From contig JAHDFG010000112.1 of NCBI GenBank assembly GCA_020628265.1, forward strand, positions 1-6,994: a DNA stretch of 6,994 nt, written 5' to 3'. This document shows positions 1 to 6,573 of this stretch, one piece after another. Both the position numbers and the translations under genes were made by a program. This stretch comes from Pseudooctadecabacter sp. Lineage in GTDB: Bacteria > Pseudomonadota > Alphaproteobacteria > Rhodobacterales > Rhodobacteraceae. Each line of letters starts with the position of its first letter. Position 1 is the stretch's first letter. The notes under the pieces were generated by a model. The model saw nothing but the letters and a program-made list of their open reading frames with translations, was not told the DNA's origin and did not search any database.

Positions 1-242
1 GATGTCTGCCATGCGGCATGGGCCAACCGGACCAGACGCACACCCGGCGCATAGGTCCCGCGGTCCGGATCAAACGCCAGCATCCTCTGATTCGTGAGGG
101 TCTGGACGAACCGGTACAGCGTCGCCTTTGGAAATTTCGTGTCGTCCAACAACTCCGAAAAGCGCACAGGCCGTCCATAGGACGCGACCTGATCCAGCAC
201 CTCCAAGGCTTTACCAACTGTTCCGTCACCTGACGCGGTCAC
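1..242 (-). CDS. IclR-family transcriptional regulator, N-terminal part (cut by window edge)
   Basis: This is the N-terminal 80 residues of a DNA-binding regulator; the C-terminal effector domain lies beyond the left edge. The visible part reads as an IclR winged helix-turn-helix: GTVGKALEVLDQVA (residues 7-20) is the typical first helix, RFSELL (27-32) the second, FPKATLYRFVQTL (37-49) the recognition helix, and MLAFDPDRGTYAPG (54-67) the wing, followed by VRLVRLA. I chose the GTG at 242 because a strong Shine-Dalgarno, AAGGGAGGAG, lies just upstream. An in-frame ATG at 293 would add 17 residues (MVVNSEVGGPRRLREEI) but has no evident ribosome binding site. IclR proteins are usually about 250 residues and often control the adjacent divergent sugar operon, as repressor or activator. 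That it senses a galactoside or a galactonate-pathway intermediate is inference from position only. Family call is firm; ligand and sign of regulation are unknown. Confidence 0.9.
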   Translation of the reverse strand, partial: MTASGDGTVGKALEVLDQVASYGRPVRFSELLDDTKFPKATLYRFVQTLTNQRMLAFDPDRGTYAPGVRLVRLAHAAWQT

Positions 243-245
243 GAT

Positions 246-255
246 CTCCTCCCTT
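246..255 (-). promoter_or_regulatory. Ribosome binding site of the IclR gene (decides the start)
   Basis: On the minus strand this reads AAGGGAGGAG, whose GGAGG core ends 5 bases before the GTG at 242. No comparable motif precedes the alternative in-frame ATG at 293, so this site favours the shorter GTG-initiated protein. Confidence 0.7.
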
Positions 256-282
256 AATCTGCGGGGTCCTCCAACCTCGCTG

Positions 283-312
283 TTGACAACCATGGGCGAG
301 TCGCGATTAAAT
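283..312 (+). promoter_or_regulatory. Predicted sigma70-type promoter of the alpha-galactoside operon
   Basis: A perfect TTGACA -35 hexamer (283-288) is followed after 18 bases by TTAAAT (307-312), which matches the TATAAT -10 at four of six positions. Transcription would start near 319, giving a leader of about 60 bases before the binding-protein ATG at 378. The area around the -10 is distinctly AT-rich against the GC-rich surroundings. No other hexamer pair in the divergent gap looks as good for the rightward direction. I could not find a convincing promoter for the leftward regulator gene. This is a pattern match only. Confidence 0.55.
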
Positions 313-337
313 TTCAATATTCAAAACCAAGTTTCAA
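312..337 (+). promoter_or_regulatory. Candidate operator: TTTCAA direct repeats two helical turns apart
   Basis: TTTCAA occurs at 312-317 and again at 332-337, exactly 20 bases apart, so both copies face the same side of the helix. A related TTCAAA lies between them at 320-325. The first copy overlaps the last base of the predicted -10 and the second sits just downstream of the predicted start of transcription, where a bound regulator could block polymerase. The divergent IclR-family regulator is the obvious candidate ligand. IclR operators are often imperfect inverted or direct repeats, but no published box was matched here, so the function is inference. Confidence 0.35.
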
Positions 338-377
338 ATAATGAGACTGGTTCGAATGGAAGCTAAGGGAGGAAACC

Positions 378-1634
378 ATGCATTCCATTATGAAAGCGAC
401 CGTTGCGTCGCTCGCTTTGGGTGTCGCATCGACATCCGCATTTGCAGACGGCCACGCGCTGTCTGGCGATCTTCGGATCATCTCTGACATGTCCAACCCT
501 GCGCCCCGCGCAGTGATGGAAGGTCTGGTCGCAGGTTTTGGTGAGCAGCACCCTGACCTGAACATCGAACTGGAAATCGTCGACCGCGAAGCGTGGAAGA
601 CCCAGATCCGTAACGCTCTGACGGCAAACCCGCCCGACGTTGTGAACTGGTACGCTGCAACCCGCATGACGCCTTACGTTGATGCAGGCCTGTTCATGGA
701 CATCTCCGACCTCTGGGAAGAGCCGGCCATGGCTGATCTGGCATCCACCAAGGGTGCAATGACGCTGAACGGTGCCCAGTGGGGCGTGCCGTACACCTAC
801 TACCAGTGGGGCGTCTACTACCGCAAAGACATCTACGAAGAGCTGGGCCTCGAAGAGCCTGCCACCTGGGAAGAAGAGCTGGCAAACTGTCAGGCAATCC
901 TCGACTCCGGTCGCAAGTGCTACACCATCGGTTCCAAGTTCCTGTGGACCGCTGGCGGCTGGTTTGACTACATCAACTCCCGCACCAACGGCTATGAATT
1001 CCACATCGCTCTCGCCAACGGCGAAGTCGAGTGGACCGACCAGCGCGTGCGTGACACCTTCGCCAACTGGCGTCAGCTGATCGACATGGGCGCCTTCATT
1101 GACGACCACCAGTCCTACAGCTGGCAGGAAGCCATGCCGTTCATGGTGGACGGTGAAGCTGCGGCTTACCTGATGGGTAACTTCTCTGTTGCGGCATTCC
1201 GTGACGGTGGCCTGACCGACGACCAGCTGGACTTCTACCAGTTCCCGACGATCAACCCTGACGTCGCACCGGCAGAAGACGCACCGACCGATACGTTCCA
1301 CATCCCATCGGGTGCACAGAACGTTGAAGCGGCAAAAGCATTCCTGCTTTATGTCACCTCTCCTGAGGTTCAGTCCGAAATCAACGGTGGCGACGCCCTC
1401 GGCCAGCTGCCTGTGAACGCTGCTGCATCCGTTTCTGATGACAAGTTCATTCAGGAAGGCTTCGACATGCTGTCCAACAACGCGTCTGGCGGCATCATGC
1501 AGTTCTTCGACCGTGACTTCCCTGCTGAAATGGCATCCGCCGGCATGGAAGGCCTGCAGGAGTTCATGGTGTTCCCGGACAACCTGGACGACATCCTGGA
1601 GCGTCTCGAAGAGACCCGTCAGCGCGTCTACTAA
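378..1634 (+). CDS. ABC transporter periplasmic sugar-binding protein (family 1, CUT1 type)
   Basis: A 418-residue extracellular solute-binding protein that should capture an oligosaccharide in the periplasm and deliver it to the two permeases encoded downstream. Residues 1-23 form a Sec signal peptide (Met-Lys near the start, a hydrophobic core TVASLALGVA, cleavage expected after SAFA at 23). There is no lipobox Cys, so the mature protein is probably soluble. The mature part begins GDLRIISDMSNPAPRAVMEGLVAGF, a typical family 1 start, and the NPPDVVNWYA segment is the usual first-lobe strand. The aromatic run around residues 135-150 (WGVPYTYYQWGVYYRKD) fits sugar stacking. The only two cysteines, C171 and C181, could form a disulfide. 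The start is supported by AGGGAGG five bases upstream of the ATG; Met5 is an alternative. Arg codons are almost all CGC/CGT, as in highly expressed genes. First gene of the operon. Substrate as alpha-galactoside is inferred from the GH36 gene downstream. Confidence 0.92.
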   Translation: MHSIMKATVASLALGVASTSAFADGHALSGDLRIISDMSNPAPRAVMEGLVAGFGEQHPDLNIELEIVDREAWKTQIRNALTANPPDVVNWYAATRMTPYVDAGLFMDISDLWEEPAMADLASTKGAMTLNGAQWGVPYTYYQWGVYYRKDIYEELGLEEPATWEEELANCQAILDSGRKCYTIGSKFLWTAGGWFDYINSRTNGYEFHIALANGEVEWTDQRVRDTFANWRQLIDMGAFIDDHQSYSWQEAMPFMVDGEAAAYLMGNFSVAAFRDGGLTDDQLDFYQFPTINPDVAPAEDAPTDTFHIPSGAQNVEAAKAFLLYVTSPEVQSEINGGDALGQLPVNAAASVSDDKFIQEGFDMLSNNASGGIMQFFDRDFPAEMASAGMEGLQEFMVFPDNLDDILERLEETRQRVY

Positions 1635-1648
1635 GACCATCTGACTTC

Positions 1649-1672
1649 GGGCGGGCCATCACTGGCCCGCCC
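1649..1672 (+). other. GC-rich 9-bp hairpin after the binding-protein gene (likely mRNA-stabilising or attenuating element)
   Basis: GGGCGGGCC (1649-1657) and GGCCCGCCC (1664-1672) are perfect inverted repeats around the 6-base loop ATCACT, starting 14 bases after the binding-protein stop codon. What follows is ATCCCCCAACCC, with no T-run, so this is not a classical intrinsic terminator. In ABC sugar operons, stem-loops at this place commonly protect the upstream message from 3' exonucleases and cause partial termination, so that the binding protein is made in excess over the membrane subunits. That role is inferred from position and shape. Confidence 0.6.
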
Positions 1673-1746
1673 ATCCCCCAACCCATCTGCAAGCCGCCGG
1701 TATCCCACGCGTCTTTCACATGTGTTGACCCAATCGGAGACGCCAT

Positions 1747-2661
1747 ATGTCTGCCTCAGTCGAAAACCGAAGCTGGTACAAACGCAACGAGATTGCGGTC
1801 ACGCCATGGCTCTTCCTGCTTCCGGGCATCGCCTTCTTCGCCCTTTACGTGATCATCCCGATCTTCCAGTCCTTCTGGATTTCGTTCCACGAATGGGACG
1901 GTCTGGGTGAAAAGACATGGGTCGGCCTTGGCAACTACGAACGCCTTCTGGGCGGCGACCGGAAATTCGAGGTCTCGTTCTGGAACAACGTCAAATGGTT
2001 GGTGCTGTACCTGCTGGCAATCCCGATGGGCCTGTTCATCTCATTGCTGTTGAACCAGACCGTGCGCGGCATCCGTCTCTACAAATCGCTGTTCTTCTTC
2101 CCCTTCGTGATCTCTCAGGTCGTCGTCGGCCTCGTGTTCAGCTGGTTCTACCTGCCGGGCGATCAGGGGCTGCTGAACGTGGTTCTGGGCACCATCGGCC
2201 TTGGGCCCTACAACATCCTCGGCCAGCCGGGCAGCGCGACCTATGGCATCATTGCCGCCGGCCTCTGGCCACAAACGGCATACTGCATGATCCTGTATCT
2301 CACCGGCCTGAACGCCGTGGACCCCGAACAGGTCGAGGCCGCGCGTCTGGATGGTGCCAAGGGCCACAAGATGCTCTGGTACGTGATCATTCCGCAGCTC
2401 AAGCCCGCGACATTCATCGCCTTCGTGGTGACGATCATCGGCGCGCTGCGCTCCTTTGACTTCATCGCGGTGATGACAAACGGCGGGCCGTTCGGCTCCA
2501 CCCGCGTCCTGTCCTTCTACATGTTCGAGGAATCGCTGTCCGAATTCGGCTTCCGCATGGGCTATGGCGCGGCCATCGCTGTGGTGCTGTTCTTTATCAT
2601 GCTGTTCTTCATCACCTACTTCCTGTGGTCGATGTACCAAGACGAGAAAGGGGCCCGCTGA
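1747..2661 (+). CDS. ABC sugar transporter permease, MalF-like (CUT1)
   Basis: A 304-residue inner-membrane subunit of the sugar importer. Six hydrophobic segments are visible at about residues 21-46, 82-102, 114-136, 169-191, 219-240 and 272-297. The cytoplasmic EAA loop that docks on the ATPase is clear at residues 197-216: EAARLDGAKGHKMLWYVIIP, with the conserved Gly at 203. The N-terminal LLPGIAFFALYVIIPIFQSFWISF is the usual first helix of this family. GGAGA six bases upstream supports the ATG at 1747. The gene is separated from the binding-protein gene by 112 bases that hold the hairpin at 1649-1672, and its TGA overlaps the next ATG by one base (TGATG at 2659-2663). Substrate specificity cannot be read from the permease itself; transport of an alpha-galactoside is inferred from context. 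Confidence 0.95.
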   Translation: MSASVENRSWYKRNEIAVTPWLFLLPGIAFFALYVIIPIFQSFWISFHEWDGLGEKTWVGLGNYERLLGGDRKFEVSFWNNVKWLVLYLLAIPMGLFISLLLNQTVRGIRLYKSLFFFPFVISQVVVGLVFSWFYLPGDQGLLNVVLGTIGLGPYNILGQPGSATYGIIAAGLWPQTAYCMILYLTGLNAVDPEQVEAARLDGAKGHKMLWYVIIPQLKPATFIAFVVTIIGALRSFDFIAVMTNGGPFGSTRVLSFYMFEESLSEFGFRMGYGAAIAVVLFFIMLFFITYFLWSMYQDEKGAR

Positions 2662-3509
2662 TGTTCCCGACACCGATCGAAAAAACGTCCCGCACGTGGC
2701 AAATCAGCTATCAGGTGATGCTGCCCATCGTGCTGATCATCTGGCTGCTGCCGCTGATCGCCGTTGCCATCTTCTCGATCAAGCCGGACGGTGACTTTGT
2801 CGAAGGCAACTTCTGGGGCATCCCGTCGTCCTTCGAGGGCTTCACCAACTACGGCAAGGTCTTCTTTGAATCAGACATGCCGCGGTACCTGTTGAACTCC
2901 GTGATGATCACGGTGCCCACGGTGATCGGGTGTATCATCCTGTCCTCCATGACCGGCTTTGCCCTTGGCATCTACCGGTTCCGCGGCAACCTGCTGATCT
3001 TCTTCATGTTCATCGCGGGCAACTTCGTGCCCTTCCAGATCCTGATGGTGCCGGTGCGCGATCTGACGCTGGGGCTGGGCCTCTACGACACGAAACTTGG
3101 CCTGATCCTGTTCCATGTCGCGTTCCAGACCGGTTTCTGTACGCTCTTCATGCGCAACTTCATCCGCGCCCTACCCTTCCCCCTGATCGAGGCCGCACGC
3201 GTCGAAGGGGTGGCCGAATGGCGCATCTTTGTCTTCGTGGTCCTGCCGCTGATGAAGCCCGCTCTGGCAGCACTGGCCGTGCTGATCTTCACCTTCATCT
3301 GGAACGACTACTTCTGGGCCATCGTGCTCACGCAAGGACCGGACGCACAGCCCGTGACAGCAGGGATTACATCGTTTAACTCCCAGTTCCGCGCAGCCTA
3401 TCACCTGATGTCTGCCGGTTCGATCGTGGCCGCACTGCCGCCGGTTGCGATGTTCTTCTTGATGCAAAAGCACTTCATCGCGGGCCTGACGCTCGGCGCT
3501 GTTAAGTAA
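2661..3509 (+). CDS. ABC sugar transporter permease, MalG-like (CUT1)
   Basis: A 282-residue partner permease, close to the usual MalG-type length of about 280. Membrane segments appear at about residues 19-40, 76-103, 110-133, 147-170, 199-222 and 252-272. The EAA loop is at residues 177 onward: EAARVEGVAEWRIFVFVVLP. The C-terminus QKHFIAGLTLGAVK is the hallmark ending of this family. I chose the ATG at 2661 because it overlaps the TGA of the preceding permease by one base and has AAAGGGG about seven bases upstream; an in-frame ATG at 2625 lies inside the previous gene and would add 12 residues (MVDVPRRERGPL) atypical of a MalG start. The overlap suggests translational coupling and equal dosage of the two subunits. 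No ATP-binding subunit is encoded in the window, so the ATPase must come from elsewhere. Confidence 0.95.
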   Translation: MFPTPIEKTSRTWQISYQVMLPIVLIIWLLPLIAVAIFSIKPDGDFVEGNFWGIPSSFEGFTNYGKVFFESDMPRYLLNSVMITVPTVIGCIILSSMTGFALGIYRFRGNLLIFFMFIAGNFVPFQILMVPVRDLTLGLGLYDTKLGLILFHVAFQTGFCTLFMRNFIRALPFPLIEAARVEGVAEWRIFVFVVLPLMKPALAALAVLIFTFIWNDYFWAIVLTQGPDAQPVTAGITSFNSQFRAAYHLMSAGSIVAALPPVAMFFLMQKHFIAGLTLGAVK

Positions 3510-3520
3510 CGGAACGATAC

Positions 3521-5683
3521 ATGACTGCTACGTCTGACACTGCGGCGGCTGCACCCGCCGCAGCCCTGCCCTTGGGGCGGACTGAGACCAAATCTCACCC
3601 TGTGAACCACCTGTGGCGACTGGATGACGGCCGCCAGACGATGGTGATTACCGCAACCGGCGAACGGCTGCCTCAGGTCGTCTATTGGGGCACGCGACTG
3701 CCCGAAGGCGAAGACCTGCGCACGCTCCATGATGCCCATATGATCGACGTCACAGGCGGGATGCTGGACGAGAACCCAGACCTGTCCCTGTGCCCCGAGG
3801 CATCACGCACCTTCCCCGGACAGCCCGGCCTGATCGTCCGCCATCAGGACGGCACGCCGCTGCTGCCGAAATTCTGCTTTGACAGCTACACCAACGGGTC
3901 CGACCTGAAGATCAAGTATCGGGACGAGGGCAACGGGCTGACGCTGACGTTTGAATTTGTCACCGACCCCAAGACCTACATGATCGAGGCCCGCACGATC
4001 CTGAATGCGGACGCCCCAGTCCACTTGCACTGGCTGGCGGCCCCAGTTGTGCCCGCCCCGCAGGCCAGCGACGAGATGATCGACTTTACCGGCCGGTGGT
4101 GTGGTGAATTCCAAACCAACCGCACCGCGTGGTCGCCCGGCATCCGCTACCGTGAAAACCGCACAGGACGCACGGGCCACGAACACTTCCCGGGCCTGAT
4201 CGTGCCCTGCACCGGTGCCACGAACACCCAAGGCGAGGCCTATGCCTTTCACTACGGCTGGTCCGGCGGGCACCGCATGGTCGCCGAAGAACTGCCAGAC
4301 GGACGCCGCCAGATCCAGTGGGGCCACGCCGCCCGCATGGAACACGAGGCCGCCACGGAATTCGCCACCGCCCCGCTTTACATGACCTATTCGCGGACCG
4401 GCCTGAACGGCTGCGCTGTCAGCTTCCAGCGGCATGTGCGCGACCGGATCGTGACATGGCCCAAGCCCGACCGCCCGCGACCCGTGCACTACAACTGCTG
4501 GGAAGCGGTCTATTTTGACCACAAACTGGACGTGCTTTGCGACATTGCAGACCGTGCCGCGGCCCTAGGGGCCGAACGTTTCGTGCTCGATGACGGCTGG
4601 TTCGGGAACCGTGATGACGACACCCGCGCCCTGTCCGACTGGGAAGTCGACGTGCGCAAGTATCCCGATGGCCTGACGCCGTTGATCGACCACGTCAAAT
4701 CACTGGGCATGTCGTTCGGCATCTGGTTCGAGCCCGAGATGATCAACCCCGACAGCAACATCCACCGCGCACATCCTGATTGGGCCTTGGGCGCGGAGGA
4801 CCAGTTGCTGGGCCGTCAGCAGAAGGCCATCAACATGGCCCTGCCCGAAGTGCGGGACTTTATCTATGACCGGATGGCAGCGATCCTTGCCAACCACGAC
4901 ATCGACTACATCAAATGGGACCACAACCGCGTGCTGCCCATGCCGGACGCCGCCCAGACGCGCGGGTCCTACCAGTTGATCGACCGGCTGCGCGCAGACT
5001 TCCCCGATGTGGAAATCGAAAGCTGCGCCTCTGGCGGCGGCCGGATCGATTTCGGCATCCTGAAGCGGACGCAGCGGGTCTGGCTGTCCGACAGCAACGA
5101 TGCGCTGGAACGCCTGAACATCCAGCATAACGCGGCCCTGTTCCTGCCTTTGTCCATCACCGGCAGCCACGTCGGCCCGCGCAAGTGCCACACCTCTGGC
5201 CGTATCTTGGATATTTCCTTCCGCGCATGGGTCGCAGCCCAGCGCCACATGGGCTTCGAGATGGATCCGCGAGAGTTGGACGACTACGAGGTCCGTGTGC
5301 TGACGGAAGTCACCAGCTGGTGGAAACACAACCGCGACTGGATGGAGAACGCAGACATCCTGCGTCTCGACAGCTCTGATCCGGCGGTGATCTGCGAACA
5401 GCAGATGACCCGCGAAAAGGACCGGTTCGTGGTGTTCGCGGGCAAGGCTGCGACCTCGGCCCAGATTTCGCCGCGCCCGCTGCGGCTGACCAATCTGGAT
5501 CCCGATGCGATGTACGAAATCAATCTGGCGAACCGCGTGACCGCATCGCATCTGTCCCGTGGTACGCCCGCCCTGAAAGACGGGCCAATCACGGTGTCCG
5601 GTGCTTATCTGATGCATCACGGCTTGACCTTGCCGTGGTCTTTCCCTGAAACCATGTGGGTCTTGGAAGGAAAACGCCTATGA
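3521..5683 (+). CDS. Alpha-galactosidase, glycoside hydrolase family 36
   Basis: A 720-residue retaining alpha-galactosidase, the normal length for bacterial GH36 enzymes, expected to release galactose from imported alpha-galactosides in the cytoplasm. An N-terminal beta-domain (about 30-310) precedes a catalytic barrel (about 320-640) and a C-terminal beta-domain. Family landmarks are intact: WEAVYFD (W327-D333), LDDGWFG (D357, D358, W360), WFEPEMIN, the nucleophile motif YIKWDHNR (D467), the galactose-binding ESCASGGGRID (C502, D510), and WLSDSNDALERL (W521 onward), whose D524 or D527 should be the acid/base. GSHVGPRKCH follows at 548-557. There is no convincing signal peptide. The first 27 residues are Ala/Pro-rich (TAAAAPAAALPLG), lie outside the family homology and are coded by a perfect hairpin; the ribosome site before 3521 is weak (ACGGAA). 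A GTG at codon 28 is a possible but poorly supported alternative. It starts 11 bases after the MalG-like gene and overlaps dgoK by four bases. Confidence 0.95.
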   Translation: MTATSDTAAAAPAAALPLGRTETKSHPVNHLWRLDDGRQTMVITATGERLPQVVYWGTRLPEGEDLRTLHDAHMIDVTGGMLDENPDLSLCPEASRTFPGQPGLIVRHQDGTPLLPKFCFDSYTNGSDLKIKYRDEGNGLTLTFEFVTDPKTYMIEARTILNADAPVHLHWLAAPVVPAPQASDEMIDFTGRWCGEFQTNRTAWSPGIRYRENRTGRTGHEHFPGLIVPCTGATNTQGEAYAFHYGWSGGHRMVAEELPDGRRQIQWGHAARMEHEAATEFATAPLYMTYSRTGLNGCAVSFQRHVRDRIVTWPKPDRPRPVHYNCWEAVYFDHKLDVLCDIADRAAALGAERFVLDDGWFGNRDDDTRALSDWEVDVRKYPDGLTPLIDHVKSLGMSFGIWFEPEMINPDSNIHRAHPDWALGAEDQLLGRQQKAINMALPEVRDFIYDRMAAILANHDIDYIKWDHNRVLPMPDAAQTRGSYQLIDRLRADFPDVEIESCASGGGRIDFGILKRTQRVWLSDSNDALERLNIQHNAALFLPLSITGSHVGPRKCHTSGRILDISFRAWVAAQRHMGFEMDPRELDDYEVRVLTEVTSWWKHNRDWMENADILRLDSSDPAVICEQQMTREKDRFVVFAGKAATSAQISPRPLRLTNLDPDAMYEINLANRVTASHLSRGTPALKDGPITVSGAYLMHHGLTLPWSFPETMWVLEGKRL
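3540..3563 (+). repeat. Perfect 9-bp inverted repeat in the first codons of the alpha-galactosidase gene
   Basis: CTGCGGCGG (3540-3548) and CCGCCGCAG (3555-3563) pair perfectly around the loop CTGCAC, beginning about 20 bases after the ATG at 3521. It encodes the Ala-rich stretch near residues 8-14. In the mRNA such a GC-only stem close to the start could slow initiation. It may equally be a by-product of Ala codons (GCG and GCC runs pair with each other). Function is not established. Confidence 0.45.
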
Positions 5684-6573
5684 CGCCTGCATGGCTTGCC
5701 GCAGACTGGGGAACCTCGAACATGCGCCTTTGGGCCATGGACGCCTCCGGTGCTGTCGTGGGCGAACGGACGTCGGACAAGGGCATGGGCCAGCTTGCGC
5801 CCGACCAATTCGAAGCGGTCCTGCGGGACGTGGCCGACGACTGGCTGGCAACCGCAAAGACCGTGGTGGCCTGCGGCATGGTCGGATCGCGGCAAGGCTG
5901 GGTCGAAGCGCCGTACCAGACCGCCCCCTGTGCAGTCTGCCCGCGCACCATGGTCAAGGCGCCGACCACAGGCGACCTGACGGTCCACGTCATCCCCGGT
6001 ATCCGCCAGACCTCCCCCGCCGATGTGATGCGCGGCGAAGAAACCCAGATCGCGGGCTTTCTGGCCCAGAACCCCGGCTGGGACGGCATCATCTGCCTGC
6101 CCGGCACGCACACCAAATGGGTGCATGTGTCCGCCGATGAAGTCGTCAGCTTCCAGACCTTCATGACAGGTGAGATGTTCGCGCTTCTGACCAAGGACTC
6201 CGTTCTGCGCCACTCGATCGCCCCGAGCGGCTGGAACGAGGACGCCTTCGCAGATGCACTGTCCCGCATCCTGTCAAAGCCCGAAGCCTTGGCAGGTCGC
6301 TTGTTTTCCCTGCGGGCCGGACAGCTGGTCCACGGCACCGATACGATCACCGCGCGCTCTGAATTGTCCGGCCTTCTGATTGGCGCGGAACTGGCAGCGG
6401 CCAAGCCCTATTGGCTGGGCCAGAACGTGGCATTGATCGGCGCGGACGCCGTATCGGCGCCTTACATCACTGCCCTTGCCGCGCAGGGCGTCACCGTCGC
6501 CCGCGCGGATGCAACCCAAATGACCCTTGCGGGCATCAAAGCCGCCCACGCCCTGCTGGAGACAACACCATGA
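5680..6573 (+). CDS. dgoK: 2-dehydro-3-deoxygalactonokinase
   Basis: A 297-residue kinase that phosphorylates 2-keto-3-deoxygalactonate to the 6-phosphate using ATP in the cytoplasm, the penultimate step of the De Ley-Doudoroff galactose pathway. The N-terminal ADWGTSNMRLW (residues 8-18) is the characteristic DgoK nucleotide-binding signature. Further family blocks are GMVGSRQGWVE in the first half, LPGTHTKWV (140-148), FQTFMTGEMFALL (158-170), and GLLIGAELAAA (231-241) followed by a VALIGAD stretch. Length fits the family (about 290-330). I chose the ATG at 5680, which forms an ATGA overlap with the alpha-galactosidase stop and has GGAAGGA eight bases upstream; an upstream in-frame ATG at 5656 lies inside the preceding gene and would add eight atypical residues. 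It ends in another ATGA overlap with dgoA. Coupling of a DgoK to an alpha-galactosidase points to oxidative rather than Leloir use of the freed galactose. Confidence 0.95.
   Translation: MTPAWLAADWGTSNMRLWAMDASGAVVGERTSDKGMGQLAPDQFEAVLRDVADDWLATAKTVVACGMVGSRQGWVEAPYQTAPCAVCPRTMVKAPTTGDLTVHVIPGIRQTSPADVMRGEETQIAGFLAQNPGWDGIICLPGTHTKWVHVSADEVVSFQTFMTGEMFALLTKDSVLRHSIAPSGWNEDAFADALSRILSKPEALAGRLFSLRAGQLVHGTDTITARSELSGLLIGAELAAAKPYWLGQNVALIGADAVSAPYITALAAQGVTVARADATQMTLAGIKAAHALLETTP

Noticed and set aside
18..233. A 71-codon plus-strand open frame at the left edge
   Set aside because: It lies antisense to the winged-helix part of the IclR regulator, which has a clear domain and a strong ribosome site.
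363..1640. A 425-codon open frame on the minus strand covering the whole binding-protein gene
   Set aside because: It is an exact antisense shadow of a gene with signal peptide, ribosome site and family motifs. Its translation is rich in Val, Arg, His and Cys with no recognisable domain, as expected from the codon bias of the real gene.
1649..1680. Intrinsic terminator ending transcription after the binding-protein gene
   Set aside because: The stem is strong but is followed by a C-rich stretch with no T-run, and the permeases downstream need the same promoter. I call it a hairpin of likely mRNA-processing or attenuation role instead.
1717..1730. CACATGTG palindrome followed by TTGACC, a possible internal operator or promoter before the MalF-like gene
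   Set aside because: An 8-base palindrome is expected by chance at this scale, and a -10 at the right distance from TTGACC would fall at the start codon with no matching hexamer.
3541..3563. Signal peptide at the start of the alpha-galactosidase (Ala-rich run)
   Set aside because: There is no positively charged n-region and the hydrophobic stretch is short and interrupted by Pro; pairing with an ABC importer also argues for a cytoplasmic enzyme.
4561..4573. CTAG-centred near-palindrome within the alpha-galactosidase gene
   Set aside because: Short, imperfect, within a conserved coding region and without a partner copy; no functional reading is justified.
4700..5620. Long minus-strand open frame (306 codons) opposite the alpha-galactosidase, and a similar one at 3803-4522
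   Set aside because: Antisense shadows in a GC-rich gene whose sense frame carries all GH36 catalytic motifs; no domain recognised in them.
5589..6404. Minus-strand open frames opposite dgoK (271 and 198 codons)
   Set aside because: They overlap a well-supported DgoK with conserved motifs throughout; low-complexity Ser/Arg-rich translation and no plausible ribosome site or context.
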